Source: Sycon ciliatum | Lineage: Eukaryota > Porifera > Calcarea > Leucosolenida > Sycettidae | Assembly (NCBI RefSeq): GCF_964019385.1 | Contig: NC_088651.1 | Coordinates: 3,376,101 to 3,440,100, forward strand | Direction: 5' to 3' | Length of the DNA: 64,000 bases | Part shown: positions 31,768 through 41,218 of the stretch, one piece after another | Position numbering within the stretch: the first letter of the stretch is position 1 | How the letters are laid out: each line of letters starts with the position of its first letter | Position numbers and translations under genes: made by a program | Notes under the pieces: generated by a model | Seen by the model: only the letters and a program-made list of their open reading frames with translations | The model's database searches: none | Told to the model about the DNA's origin: nothing

Positions 31768-31843
31768 AGGCCTTGACAGATTATGCTAATATATTCGTGA
31801 AATTATGCTTTTCGCATTGCTGAAAATTGCAGAATTGATCAGT
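31768..31843 (+). mobile_element. hAT non-autonomous element, left end (displaced by inversion)
   Basis: TAGGCCTTGACAGATTATGC through GCAGAATT matches the left 75 bp of 60557-61043. It is preceded by GTGGGTGC, the 8-bp target sequence found in inverted form at 28161-28168. Confidence 0.75.
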
Positions 31844-31845
31844 TG

Positions 31846-32012
31846 ATAATGATAATGGCAACCGCTACCCAAATTTCTCAATGTGAGTTTGGGTCAAAAT
31901 TATCCTCGTAAAGCAGCTCTTCCACTTCCCAGTACGGTATAAGTTGCCGATTGTGTGAAGCTTCACGGTCGCTGCTGTCGCTGTCGTCTCTGTTCTTGAT
32001 ATGGCCGTTCAT
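31846..32012 (-). pseudogene. Broken copy of the 26308-26523 membrane-protein gene (2)
   Basis: ATG retained at 32010-32012 and 44 codons collinear with the intact protein. TGA then replaces the Trp codon at the start of the membrane helix. The frame after the stop runs ten codons and is cut at the hAT junction (31843). A 44-residue soluble product is possible but would lack the anchor. Confidence 0.8.
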
Positions 32013-32139
32013 TGTTGTTTAGCGCCAAGGATAAAACTTATCAATCAACAACACAAACCAAATCAAGGCAAAGCTTGTGAAGATTTGTTTGTGAACAAAG
32101 CGTTGGAAGGTCGGATAGTGCATGCGCGAGTTCAATTCT

Positions 32140-32322
32140 AGAGACGACAGCGACAGGAGCGACCGTGAAGCTTCACCCAATCGGCAACTTATACCGTACT
32201 GGGAGGTGGAAGAGCTGCTTTACGAGGATAATTTTGACCCAAACTCACATTGAGAAATTTGTGTAGCGGTTGCCATTATCGTTGGTTTGTTGATGTTGCG
32301 AGAATGGTTCGACAAACCGTGC
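32140..32322 (+). pseudogene. Broken copy of the 26308-26523 membrane-protein gene (3)
   Basis: The first ten codons are missing. The rest is collinear, with the same TGA, and the homology continues into the 3' flank (32340-32450 aligns with the 3' region of the intact gene at about 26210-26300). Confidence 0.8.
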
Positions 32323-32449
32323 AAATTAATATAACCCCTTCCAGCTATTAAAACGGAACTCTGGCACTTGCCTGGAAGACTTTCGAGGTAGAAGAACAAA
32401 ACATTGCCCTCCATGACGAACGTCAAATTTACCAGCACAGCTTCTAGAA

Positions 32450-33080
32450 TTTCTGCTGACCATTAAGCGTTCCAAAATATCTAATTGTCTGCGACGTTCT
32501 TAGACGTTTCACGGGCGAAATTAGGTAATACTGCATCAATTATATTAATTTCCATTGTCGCTGTCGGTAAAATGCTCGGCATAAGGCACACTGTCAAAGG
32601 AACACTATGTGAACAAAATAACTTTTCAACTTTTCCAACCTAAAATAGTTCCTTAGACTTTGACACATGCACTTCTTTCAGCCGTAGGAGTTTCATTATA
32701 AGGCTATGTAGAAAACATCAAACAGATATCACGCATGTACATGTGGAATGGATGAAAATAGGATAAGGCCTGGGCTGCATGGGCAATTACTGAAAAAGCA
32801 CTGTTTCTCGGTTTTCTAGTACTCTGCGAGATAGACGGAATGACTTGCTAGATGATCACAATGGGTACAAGAGAGATTTTTGGCTGTGTTGCCACTCTGA
32901 GTTTCACGTATTACTACGATCGTCAGGCAATTGATGGCTCCAAAACAGGCAGCCTGAACATAAGGGGGAGCAAGGTTAGAAATACTGAGGGGAATCATAG
33001 CGAACGAGTCAAGTGCAGGCGAGAAGTTGTTTAGATTTCAGATTTAGAGCTATGGTGAGAGACAGTTGGAAAGTGTTTGG
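32450..33080. other. No gene recognised
   Basis: AT-rich sequence with no frame that resembles a gene and no repeat match found elsewhere in the window. Confidence 0.4.
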
Positions 33081-33099
33081 TTTGCGCCTTGGAGAAGTG

Positions 33100-33250
33100 T
33101 TGGAACGAGTGGTCAGGTCGCCGAATGTCTCAGTACTCCTTGTTCGTTTTGTGCAATTTTGTCGCACTCGCTGTCTGTATAAGATCTGATTTCGTTGGTG
33201 GACAGTTAATCATAAATCGTACCATTTTGTCCTTCTTCTTTCTTTCCCAG
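33100..33250 (+). repeat. Repeat family R3, copy 4 (3' part)
   Basis: GAATGTCTCAGTACTC and the following 120 bp correspond to 20190-20310 and 25105-25220 with moderate divergence. Confidence 0.6.
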
Positions 33251-33351
33251 CACCTAGAGCTATGCAGCACCAGCACTTCCGTTGTGAATAAAATAGAATA
33301 AAAAACTAGAATACTCACTCTTGCCGACACTATCTCCTTCTCTCACTTACA

Positions 33352-33475
33352 CCTTCATGCACACCCACACACACGACGAGCACACAAGAACACTCATTCT
33401 CCTAAATCTCACACACACACGCACACATGCATCCTCTAAATCTCACACACATAGACTCAAACACACACTCGATTG
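33352..33475. repeat. (CA)-rich microsatellite
   Basis: Repeated ACACACAC tracts interspersed with CTAAATCTCACACAC. Confidence 0.85.
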
Positions 33476-33943
33476 ATCAAAATGGTCGCACATTATGACA
33501 TATCCCTGCACACTAGGGTGTGAAAGACGCGTTGCAATGGCAGACAAAGATGCAGCATTGGCAAACAAGGAGGGCACGAGTAACAGGACTGACATAGATA
33601 CATAAAATAATGAATAAAGAATAGGAATGGGTTTATTCCCATACTGGAGCTCCCGCAATTCCGCCGACTTGACACTTGACTGACTCACCACTGCACACCG
33701 CGCGCCTATCGAACCTTCGACTCGGCAAACCTGAAAGAAAGCACCACTCTCTTCAGGCACAAATGTGGTGCAGATCGCTGGAATTCGTCCCTGCTTCTGT
33801 TCATATTTGCTCCACGCTATCAGACTTCCGCTCATCTATACAAAAACATATAGGGTACCTCGTAAGAAGGCCTTAGGCCTGTGGGAGGTCCCTATTCAAA
33901 ATTTAAATAATCAATAATAATAAAACTTCCTCAGCCTACTCAA

Positions 33944-33989
33944 GCTCAACGGATGAGGGGTGAATTCCCAAAACACTGTGTATTGCGCA
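33944..33989 (+). ncRNA. Degenerate hammerhead ribozyme
   Basis: Same layout as 56387-56432, but the core reads CGGATGA instead of CTGATGA, the CCGAAA junction is CAAAA, and stem I has a mismatch. Predicted to be inactive. Confidence 0.65.
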
Positions 33990-34079
33990 GGGAGTGGTGC
34001 TTTCTTCCAGGTTTGCCGAGTCGAAGGTTCGATGGACTTCTCGTGTGCTCTGGATGGCAGTCGTGAGTCATACAAGTGT

Positions 34080-34324
34080 CAGCGACCCTAGAGGTTGCGG
34101 GTTCGAGCCCCGCAGTCGCACATCTGACTGCAAAATCCCCGCGACGCAGCTCACCAGATCAAGGTGTGGGTCCTCTGCACTCAGTAGAGTCAAGTCAAGC
34201 GAGCAGCAACTCCCAGTGCCAAAAGGCGGGCTTACGCCCCGACATGGCTACTTCCCCTTGTCTAACCCCCAAGACGAACATTTAATCATAGTAGCCGACT
34301 GGCCGAAATAAAAATTAAAAAAAT
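34080..34324 (+). mobile_element. tRNA-derived SINE of a second family
   Basis: B box GGTTCGAGCCC at 34100-34110, a CTGGCCGAAATAAAA end and an A-rich tail. TACAAGT flanks both sides (34073 and 34325). The A-box region is reduced. It lies inside the older hammerhead element. Confidence 0.65.
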
Positions 34325-34419
34325 ACAAGTTTAAAGTCAGCGGAATAGCGCGAGCTCCAGTATGGCAGCAAACCCATTGCTAAAAAAATCATCGCCGAAG
34401 TCGCAACCAATATTTCGTG

Positions 34420-34985
34420 TACAAAACACTATATTCGGACTGAAGATAACGATGCACAAAAACCTAAACAGAGGCGATATCCTGGATGTGCCATTGGACC
34501 TGACAACTGGAAATGTCTGCGCCTACCGGCAACTCAACTACAGGTGCATGTATCACAACTACAGTGCAAGTCATTATCCATTAAAACTTTCATTCAAAAC
34601 CTTTCTGCATCGATCAGTGGACGGCTCACCGATATTTCTTACGAAGACGACGTGTTCAGTGGGGGAGGGGGGGGGGCTGCAAGAGGACACCGGGAGATTG
34701 CACAATGCATGTACTTTGGCCCACGTGACACGGACCACGTGTCACGGACCAGAAAGGTAATCGTCACCGGAACGTGAAGATGATAAAGATCAATCCTAAT
34801 ATAGTGGAATACACGGTTTATCGAGAACGTCATCATTCACATCGCTTCCTCCATCCGGTGGCCAAGCAGTTTCCTAGGCACTCATGTCTCATCATAATGT
34901 TTCGTTCGCACCAACATAAAGGTTAGCCACAACTACATGCATGATATTCCTAAACTTCCGTCAACACTACCTTCGACATCAGTCG
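34420..34985. other. No gene recognised
   Basis: Open stretches exist but lack any recognisable motif. A poly-G run is at 34663-34676. Confidence 0.35.
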
Positions 34986-35509
34986 CAAATTCAAGCAGAG
35001 AGTAAGCCTACTTTGTCACATGGCACATCGTCTTACACCGCAGGCCATGATGCTCCTCTACAAGTGCTATGTTAGACCTGTGATTGAGTATAGCGTCGTA
35101 GTGTGGTCCTTTCGTCTTCGTTCAAGTGACTTGACTGAGCTGGATAGAGTCCAGGCCAGGTTTGCAAGATCCTACCTTAGGAAACGCAAAATCCAAATCG
35201 ACTTTAAAGGGGAACTGTCGCCAAACATTTTCTTTGTCTTATCTTGTAGTTCGTTGGCTCCTGATCACGATGGCGTTATCCGTTTTTCTCTGCGATGGCT
35301 GGAAGTGGGTGAAAACTTGACAAGAAGGTGCCCAAAATTGTCCCAAAGTACCGAGTGACGTCACGCCGAAGTTGACCTCCACGCGTACATTCATCGTCAA
35401 AAACGAAGTCCAGCGCGTGTGCTGGTCGATCGAGCTAGCTGTTCCAATGTACGGTGCACGTGTGCCTTTTGAACTGTAACACAGATGGGTACGTCGTACC
35501 GAAGGAGAA

Positions 35510-35527
35510 TTATTATTATTATTATTA
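35510..35527. repeat. (ATT)n microsatellite
   Basis: Six ATT units inside the TTAA element. Confidence 0.85.
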
Positions 35528-35764
35528 GACACAATCTCATAGCATGTGACAAGCATAGCTAGTGCAGGGACAGAATCCCCTGAGACAAGGGCGTTGAGCC
35601 AGCCACGGCAATAGTAAGCTAGGAAAACCAAGCAAAAATAATATGAATTAAATCAGAAAATGAATGGAAAATTACAAAGAAAAACGATTAACGGAAGTGA
35701 GCACTATCAAAATTCGTGCATCACCCAGGTATTCGAGAATGTTCTTCGATGATAATTATTGCGT

Positions 35765-36813
35765 CTAGTTCAGTTGTGATAGTAGATCTTTAAACTGACC
35801 AATAGAAGAACAAGTTTTCAGACCGTATGGTAATGATAACCAATGAGAGTAGCAGGAAAACAAAGGGGACTTTAGATACTGGGCTGACTTAACAAGAGGC
35901 AGGGTGAGCGCGTTACGGGTTGAGCTTGTCGAAAACCAATTGTACTTCATCATGTGTGAAGGGGTTTTATGAAGAAATATCTTATGAACCAGTGTACAGA
36001 GATGGTGCTTATGACGAACGGAGAGAGGAGAAGTGTGTGCAAGTCGATAAAGGGCATCCGAAGGAAAACATCGATCCTTGTTGTAAAGAATTTTAAGTAT
36101 AAATCTATGGTGGACTTCTAATTGGCTCAGAGTTGTGTCAGAAAGGCCACACCAAGCGGTATCGCAATAGTCGAATATAGGGAGAATATAGCACTGATAA
36201 AATAAAAGTTTACACTGGATGGGCAAATGAGTGCAATGTGATTGTAGTACTATAAGGCTGAACTGGTTCGCTTGCATACACAGTTGACATGTGCAGCCCA
36301 AGAGAGTTTGCAGTCAAACATCACACCTAGATGTTTGTGCTGAGTAACAACACGGATAGGCATAGTCGAGTCAGGGAAGAATAATGGTTGATCAGGAGGG
36401 GATGAAGAAATATACATGGCTTCTGTCTTGTCTAAATTGGGCTGGAGTTTCGACGTTTGCATCCACATGACAGTGCTGTTGATGCGATGCTGCATGGTAA
36501 GGAGTAATTGTGCAGGGGAGGAATCAGAACAGATAAGGCCAGTGTCATCCGCATACAAACTAACATCGGGGACAACTGAAGGTAGGTCATTAACGTAAAG
36601 CAAGAATAACAAAGGACCCAGAATGGAACCTTGGGGCACTCCAGACGTTACAGGGAGGGGATCAGACAAGAAATAGAACAAGCGAACAGCCTGAGAACGA
36701 GCAGACAGATACGAGGATATCCAACGCAAGGCAGCATCCTCCACCCCGAAGGTGACCTTCAACTTGGCAAGTAAGCCACGATGCCAAACGGTGTCGAAAA
36801 TGCCAAAGATCAT
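35765..36813 (-). pseudogene. Jockey/CR1-type LINE reverse transcriptase with one frameshift
   Basis: The first frame (36813 to about 36270) contains FDTVWHRGLLAKL, SGVPQGSILGPLLFLLYVNDL and the catalytic YADDT, then HLGVMFDCKLSW. The second (36301-35765) continues with FYQCYILPIFDYCDTAW and a WLSLPYGLKT end. A shift near 36270-36300 separates them. It is 5' truncated, its 3' end is near 35700, and it is nested in the TTAA element. Confidence 0.85.
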
Positions 36814-36972
36814 GAGGCAGAGCTAGAGACCCACGTGCAGCTACACAGCCAAATCCAAATAAAAAGCAGCTGAGCTTTCACCTTTTTGACTTCTTCCGCG
36901 AAGATCTAAGTTTTATTTTGTGAGCACGGAAGTACGTCGTTGTTTTGAACTTTTCGTGTGAGGAACAACACG

Positions 36973-37045
36973 ATGATGAGTGCGTATGCAGAAAACAATA
37001 CTCTTCCGGCCGGCGATAACACCACCAACCCGAGCCCCAAAGGTA
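36973..37045 (+). CDS. Possible first coding exon of an unknown gene
   Basis: ATG ATG start, then a polar Asn/Thr/Pro-rich stretch (SAYAENNTLPAGDNTT). Two donor-like sites follow (AAAG|GTACGC at about 37042 and TGTAG|GTACGTG at about 37053). A strong acceptor (pyrimidine-rich ATTTCAG|AG) is at about 37127, and a further GAG|GTATGG donor at about 37188. An AAATAAAAAG box lies about 115 bases upstream. It could be the captured 5' end of a host gene inside the TTAA element. Unconfirmed. Confidence 0.3.
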
Positions 37046-37334
37046 CGCAATGTAGGTACGTGAAGGCGATTCATCTGGCGATGTTGCTGAAGATGCAGAT
37101 GACAAACTCCGACGTCTTTCATTTCAGAGCCGGGTGGGCAACACCGCCACCTTCGGCTTCGATACAACGACATCATTTTCAAGCACGAGGTATGGGTGTC
37201 ACACTAACAGCAAACAAACATCCTTCCACTCCTTCGTAATCACAAATAAAACAAAGAGCTGGAGCTTCGTGGAGGAAGTACCAGTGCGACAAACTGCTGT
37301 CGACTTTTGTTTATTTTGTCCCTTTTTGGCGTCA

Positions 37335-37600
37335 GGCAGGCAGGCATAGTGGAATGGTCTAAGACCATGATTGAGAAACAGAGGGTACCAGGTTCAAGTC
37401 CTGCTTGGAAGCGGAAGGATTTTTTCCAGCCGTGCTGCGACCCACAGTTAATTGGGAACTCGTGGCCTGGCACGAGGAAAACATGGATGCAGTGAATGGG
37501 ATTTTCGGTCTTTGACCACTTGCTGGTGAGCTGATCTACTCACCTCCCACCGCTTTAGGAGCTGCATTTGCGCCTTGATCCTTGAAGGGTGGTGGCGTTC
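37335..37600 (+). mobile_element. tRNA-derived SINE, copy 2
   Basis: GGCATAGTGGAATGGTC A-box region and GGTTCAAGTCC B box (37391-37401), body collinear with 27513-27810 (CCAGCCGTGCTRC, ACATGGATGCAG). The tail is eroded. Confidence 0.7.
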
Positions 37601-38329
37601 CTACGGATGCGGACAACCCGGCTTCCAGCCGAGTCTCACGCGAACTGTGAAATTTGGCGTTCTCATTGTGTACAACGTACACATCGAGTGTCCGACTTCA
37701 GAAGGCAAGCGTGCACCGTACATCGAACAGTTGGCTCGATCGACCAGCACGCGGGCTGGACTTCGTTTTTGACGATGAATGTACGCGTGGAGGTCAAGTC
37801 CGGCGTGACGTCACTCGGTACTTCGTGACAATTTTGGGCACCTTCTTTTCAAGTTTTCACCCACTACCAGTCATCGCAGAGAAAAACGAATAACACCATC
37901 GTGATCAGGAGCCAAAGAACTACAAGATAAGACGAAGAAACATTTGGTGACAGTTCCCCTTTAATACACCCAAGCAGGATCTGAATAAAAAAGCTAACAT
38001 TGAATCCCTTCTTTACCGCAGGCAGTTTTTAAGCTTGGTTACCATGCACAAATTTATTTTCAAGTATCGACGTTGCCTAGCTTCATTCCATTTCAATATC
38101 ACGCAGAGTGCGAGACGCCCTAACAAAATTATTCTCCCTAAAGCAAAGACCACATCAAAATCGATGTTTCTCTTCCAAACCTCCCTCTTATGGAACTGCC
38201 TCCCACCAAGACTAACTGCAGAACCATCCATTATTGCTTTCAAGAATAAGCTTCGCAAACTCGTTTGCAAGCATAGTGCTTCGCACTCCGGTATGCCTAC
38301 GCCATGTACATAAATTTTCAATTTTCTAT

Positions 38330-39026
38330 TTTTTCAGGCGTATCCTGGGATTCGAACCCGCACTATCGCCCTACATGCATTCCCCCATACACTTCGCATT
38401 CATACCCATTCTTCCAAGTTGCTTCACGTTATTAGAGAGGTTAAGATGCACGTTATTTCCGACGTGACGCGAAAGTTCAGCTCGCGTTATTTGCTCGCAT
38501 GTCGAAAAATCAACGCGAGCGACCTGCTGCTCACGTCGAAATTTGGAGTTTTACGCCAAGTTCGACGTGAATTTGCGCGTCACGTCGGAAATAACGTGCA
38601 TCTTAACCTCTCTATAATCTTGCGTTTGAAAGCCCTATTTGAATATTGCGGGCAGCTGTATGTGGCCAGCTGTGTTTGATGGTACGGTACGGAACTGGAG
38701 ACGGTGTCGTATTACCCTCGATCGTACCTGTCCCGTACCTATCCCCTACCGTACCGTGCCATCAAAGACTGCTGGCCACAATGCATATTCAAATAGGGCT
38801 TTCAAATGCAAGATCACAATGTGAAACAACTTGGAAGAATTAGTATGTATGCGAAGTGTATCGGGGGATGCATGCAGGGCGCGCGATAGTGCGGGTTCGA
38901 ATCCCAGGTTATGTCTTTAAAAAAAAGGATTTTTTTAAAGAATTTATAACATCCCTATGCTTTTTTTGTCTAGGTCATCAAGGCAAAAAAGCATAGCGTA
39001 GGGCCCTGAGCTTCCAAGCTCTCTCG
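38330..39026 (+). mobile_element. Helitron-like element, copy d (5' truncated)
   Basis: Foldback segment and 3' terminus as in 41092-42600, ending GAGCTTCCAAGCTC-TCTCG before TTA. The 5' minisatellites are missing. A MITE (38434-38613) is inserted in its left arm. Confidence 0.7.
38434..38613. mobile_element. 180-bp MITE with about 38-bp inverted repeats
   Basis: AGAGAGGTTAAGATGCACG at the left end and its inverse at the right end, continuing through TTATTTCCGACGTGACGCG. Other Helitron-like copies lack it at this position (for example 42190-42200). The target duplication is short, compatible with TA. Confidence 0.75.
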
Positions 39027-39033
39027 TTATTAT

Positions 39034-39378
39034 ATGGCCAGCATCATCGAACAACTCAACAACAACATGATCATTCGAACTAATCAACAGGCCAACGAAG
39101 GTGACAAAGCCACCTGGACTTGCAAGAGCTGCAAAGAAGGAAATATGCCTACTAGACGGAGCATGCCGGGCGGAGAGCATTGTGCATGTGGCAATATTAA
39201 CCACAGGCACACAGAAAGAAAGAATTATACTGTACAGTGTACTGACAGGAACATTATTCAAAAAATGCAGCATTCTATGACCACCCCTGATATATGCCCC
39301 ACAGACAGCACGAGGAGAACACGCGCCTGTCAGTATGTCTTGGAAAAGAAGGATAAGAAGATAACATTCAGCATCTAA
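39034..39378 (+). CDS. Unrecognised 114-residue Cys-containing ORF
   Basis: ATG start just after the Helitron-like 3' end. It contains WTCKSCKEGN and GGEHCACGN, a possible four-Cys metal site, then a basic stretch. A second frame (39378-39638) continues with basic, non-hydrophobic sequence. It could be a decayed mobile-element ORF. No family recognised. Confidence 0.3.
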   Translation: MASIIEQLNNNMIIRTNQQANEGDKATWTCKSCKEGNMPTRRSMPGGEHCACGNINHRHTERKNYTVQCTDRNIIQKMQHSMTTPDICPTDSTRRTRACQYVLEKKDKKITFSI

Positions 39379-39983
39379 TGGTCGGTACACCGCCAAGCAG
39401 CAGCCTACATGAACAAAACCAAATGTACGAAAATTGGCAATCGGACAAGCACCCAAGCATCTATCCCCGCAAGAAAATACGTAAACTCGTCTCCAAAGTG
39501 CCGCCACGAAAATCATTACCTTCCAAACTTCGCACCTTCAACATGCTTCACTTACTCCAGTGGCAGACAACCAGCGAACATGCTTATAACTTGAACTTGA
39601 AATATTCACGCTTTGATGTAGCTTGTTGCTTTGATTAAAACCTTATCTTGCTGGGTGTACTTAAAAAAATAGCACCAAGACTTATCTCATTTAGTATAAT
39701 TATCAGGATCGTCTAGCTCACAAAGAGCTTTTCCTCCTCTACTTCTCGTAATACTTTTATTGATTATGCCTTACTCGCAATTATACATTCCAAAGGTAGA
39801 GAGAGCAAAAGTCTTTCTATTGTCTCTCTATTCGTATGTTAAAGTGCAATTTGAAACTAAAAGAGACAGAGCGTTCTTAAAATGGCGTCCTAAAACTCAT
39901 GCAACCGCCTAGAATGGAATACAAGGATATATAGATTGTGAAGGAGGATATAATATTATGTGAGTTGGTTAACAGATCAACAT

Positions 39984-40265
39984 TCAACGTCGACCCAGAT
40001 GCACCTGCATGACGGAGGCAATAGCGCCTGTGACTATTCCACAGACACCAACGATGATCAAGACCTGCTTGTATGTGATCTTAGACTTGGGCTTAGCCTT
40101 GTCCGAGTTCGCTCGTGGCGCTACATCCATGACACCATTCTGCACTCCAGCCATGATATAATTGCTGTACTGTTCCATGACTTCATCATCAGAAATGTCA
40201 GAGGATGATGATGACGTTGGAAGCGGGTCTAGTTCTTCAATCACGGATTTTTCAGCGGATGCCAT
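39984..40265 (-). CDS. Small tail-anchored-type membrane protein, 93 residues
   Basis: ATG at 40263-40265. Residues 1-35 are acidic with a Ser run (TSSSSSDISDDE), 51-66 basic (KAKPKSKITYK), 67-88 a hydrophobic Ile/Val/Gly helix, then HLGRR. Acidic head, basic collar and C-terminal helix make a classic tail-anchored layout. The first AATAAA downstream is at 39756-39761. Single copy here, intronless, and unrelated in sequence to the other small membrane proteins of the window. Function not recognised. Confidence 0.65.
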   Translation of the reverse strand: MASAEKSVIEELDPLPTSSSSSDISDDEVMEQYSNYIMAGVQNGVMDVAPRANSDKAKPKSKITYKQVLIIVGVCGIVTGAIASVMQVHLGRR

Positions 40266-41091
40266 TTCTTCAGCCAAAATCCAACAGTTCTTTTGGAGTG
40301 CTTGGAATAATTTCTGAACTCGCAGCCCATCTCAAAGGAAACGAAAAATGAAGCAGCTAAAACATGATGGAAGTACCGTAGCGCCTGGTGTGTATATTGC
40401 TGTTCAAATACGGTAAGATACGGTAGAAACATTCACTTAGATACGGGACAGAAGCATGGGAAATCTAGCAGCTCAGGCTTAGCACACGTGACCTAGCACT
40501 AGAATTCGTAAAGGACCGTTGATACCAACCGTCTATAGCCAGGTGTTTGTCGTCCCTCCGGCCTTCAGTAGGTTCACCTAATTTCGATATGCCAAAAAAG
40601 GTTTAATCCGCTGCCATGTAATTGGGCCTATAGCCCGTTAGTACTTGCGAATTCAAGTAAAGAAACACAATAGAGTGGTTTCAAACCTTTGTCATGTGAT
40701 CAATCCTGTGCGGAAAGTGATCAGATCATGAGGAGAGTGGAACCAGGGAGCCGTAAAGTGCCGCTATTTTGCGACTCCCCGAGTGGAACCAACATGGCCG
40801 ACATCACGTGACCCTTAGATGCGGAGGTTGACTGGAATTGAAACCAACATGACTGCGTTCGCTTCCGCAGGCCACCACTACATGTATGCCTTTATACCTT
40901 TAGTGGCGAATGCAGACCTCACAAGTGAGTCAGGGGAGAGGAGGTGAGTCTCTCAACCAATCGGGCGTGTAACGGCCCATAACCGGCTAGTTTGTGTATT
41001 TCTGAACATTCAAGTGATGCTAACGCGGATCCCGCGAATATTATTATATTTTTATGACTGTTAAAGTAGTGTTTATTTTATTCCCGTAGCT
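40266..41091. other. No gene recognised
   Basis: Upstream flank of 39984-40265. No TATA box close to the gene, no frame with recognisable motifs and no repeat matches. Confidence 0.4.
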
Positions 41092-41218
41092 ATGCAGAAG
41101 ACGTTACTTCAGTAACGTCTGGCGCTAGCCAGGGTCCACACAGCTTTAATTCCCGTAGCTATGCAGAAGACGTTACTTCAGTAACGTCTGGCGCTAGCCA
41201 GGGTCCACACAGCTTTAA
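41092..41218. repeat. 69-bp minisatellite B, two copies
   Basis: The same unit as at 9107-9244, here forming the element's 5' end on the plus strand. Confidence 0.85.

Larger units (their letters stand above)
33640..34410. mobile_element. Decayed Penelope-like hammerhead element containing a SINE
   Basis: 33660-33765 matches the minus-oriented and 33930-34077 the plus-oriented parts of the 21824-22499 element. A SINE interrupts it, and the CCGAAGTCGCAAC end is at about 34392-34405. Confidence 0.6.
35208..37960. mobile_element. TTAA-flanked DNA transposon with 265-bp inverted repeats
   Basis: The ends AGGGGAACTGTC and GACAGTTCCCCT are flanked by TTAA (35204-35207 and 37961-37964). The terminal inverted repeats run to about 35478 and from about 37697. 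TTAA target choice is typical of piggyBac and some other superfamilies. No transposase is encoded. The interior holds a LINE fragment, a possible gene exon and a SINE, so it is a non-autonomous composite. Confidence 0.8.
34990..38325 (+). pseudogene. LINE RT C-terminal fragment split by a DNA transposon
   Basis: 34990-35207 encodes YKCYVRPVIEYSVVVW and the following thumb region. 37961-38313 encodes HKFIFKYRRC and LLWNCLPPRL, the C-terminal part. If 35208-37960 and one TTAA are disregarded, the two halves meet in the same reading frame with no stop at the junction. This is a LINE of the Jockey/CR1 type, and its 56576-56887 relative is similar. Confidence 0.8.

Noticed and set aside
34362-34760. 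132-codon ORF
   Set aside because: It begins in the end of a hammerhead-family repeat and runs through a poly-G tract. No motif and no conservation to support it.
38944-39516. 190-codon antisense ORF
   Set aside because: It crosses the Helitron-like 3' end and is the complement of the 39034-39378 frame. No recognisable domain.
39984-40277. Four-codon longer start (TTG) for the 39984 gene
   Set aside because: An ATG lies at 40263-40265 in the same frame and gives a typical acidic N-terminus.
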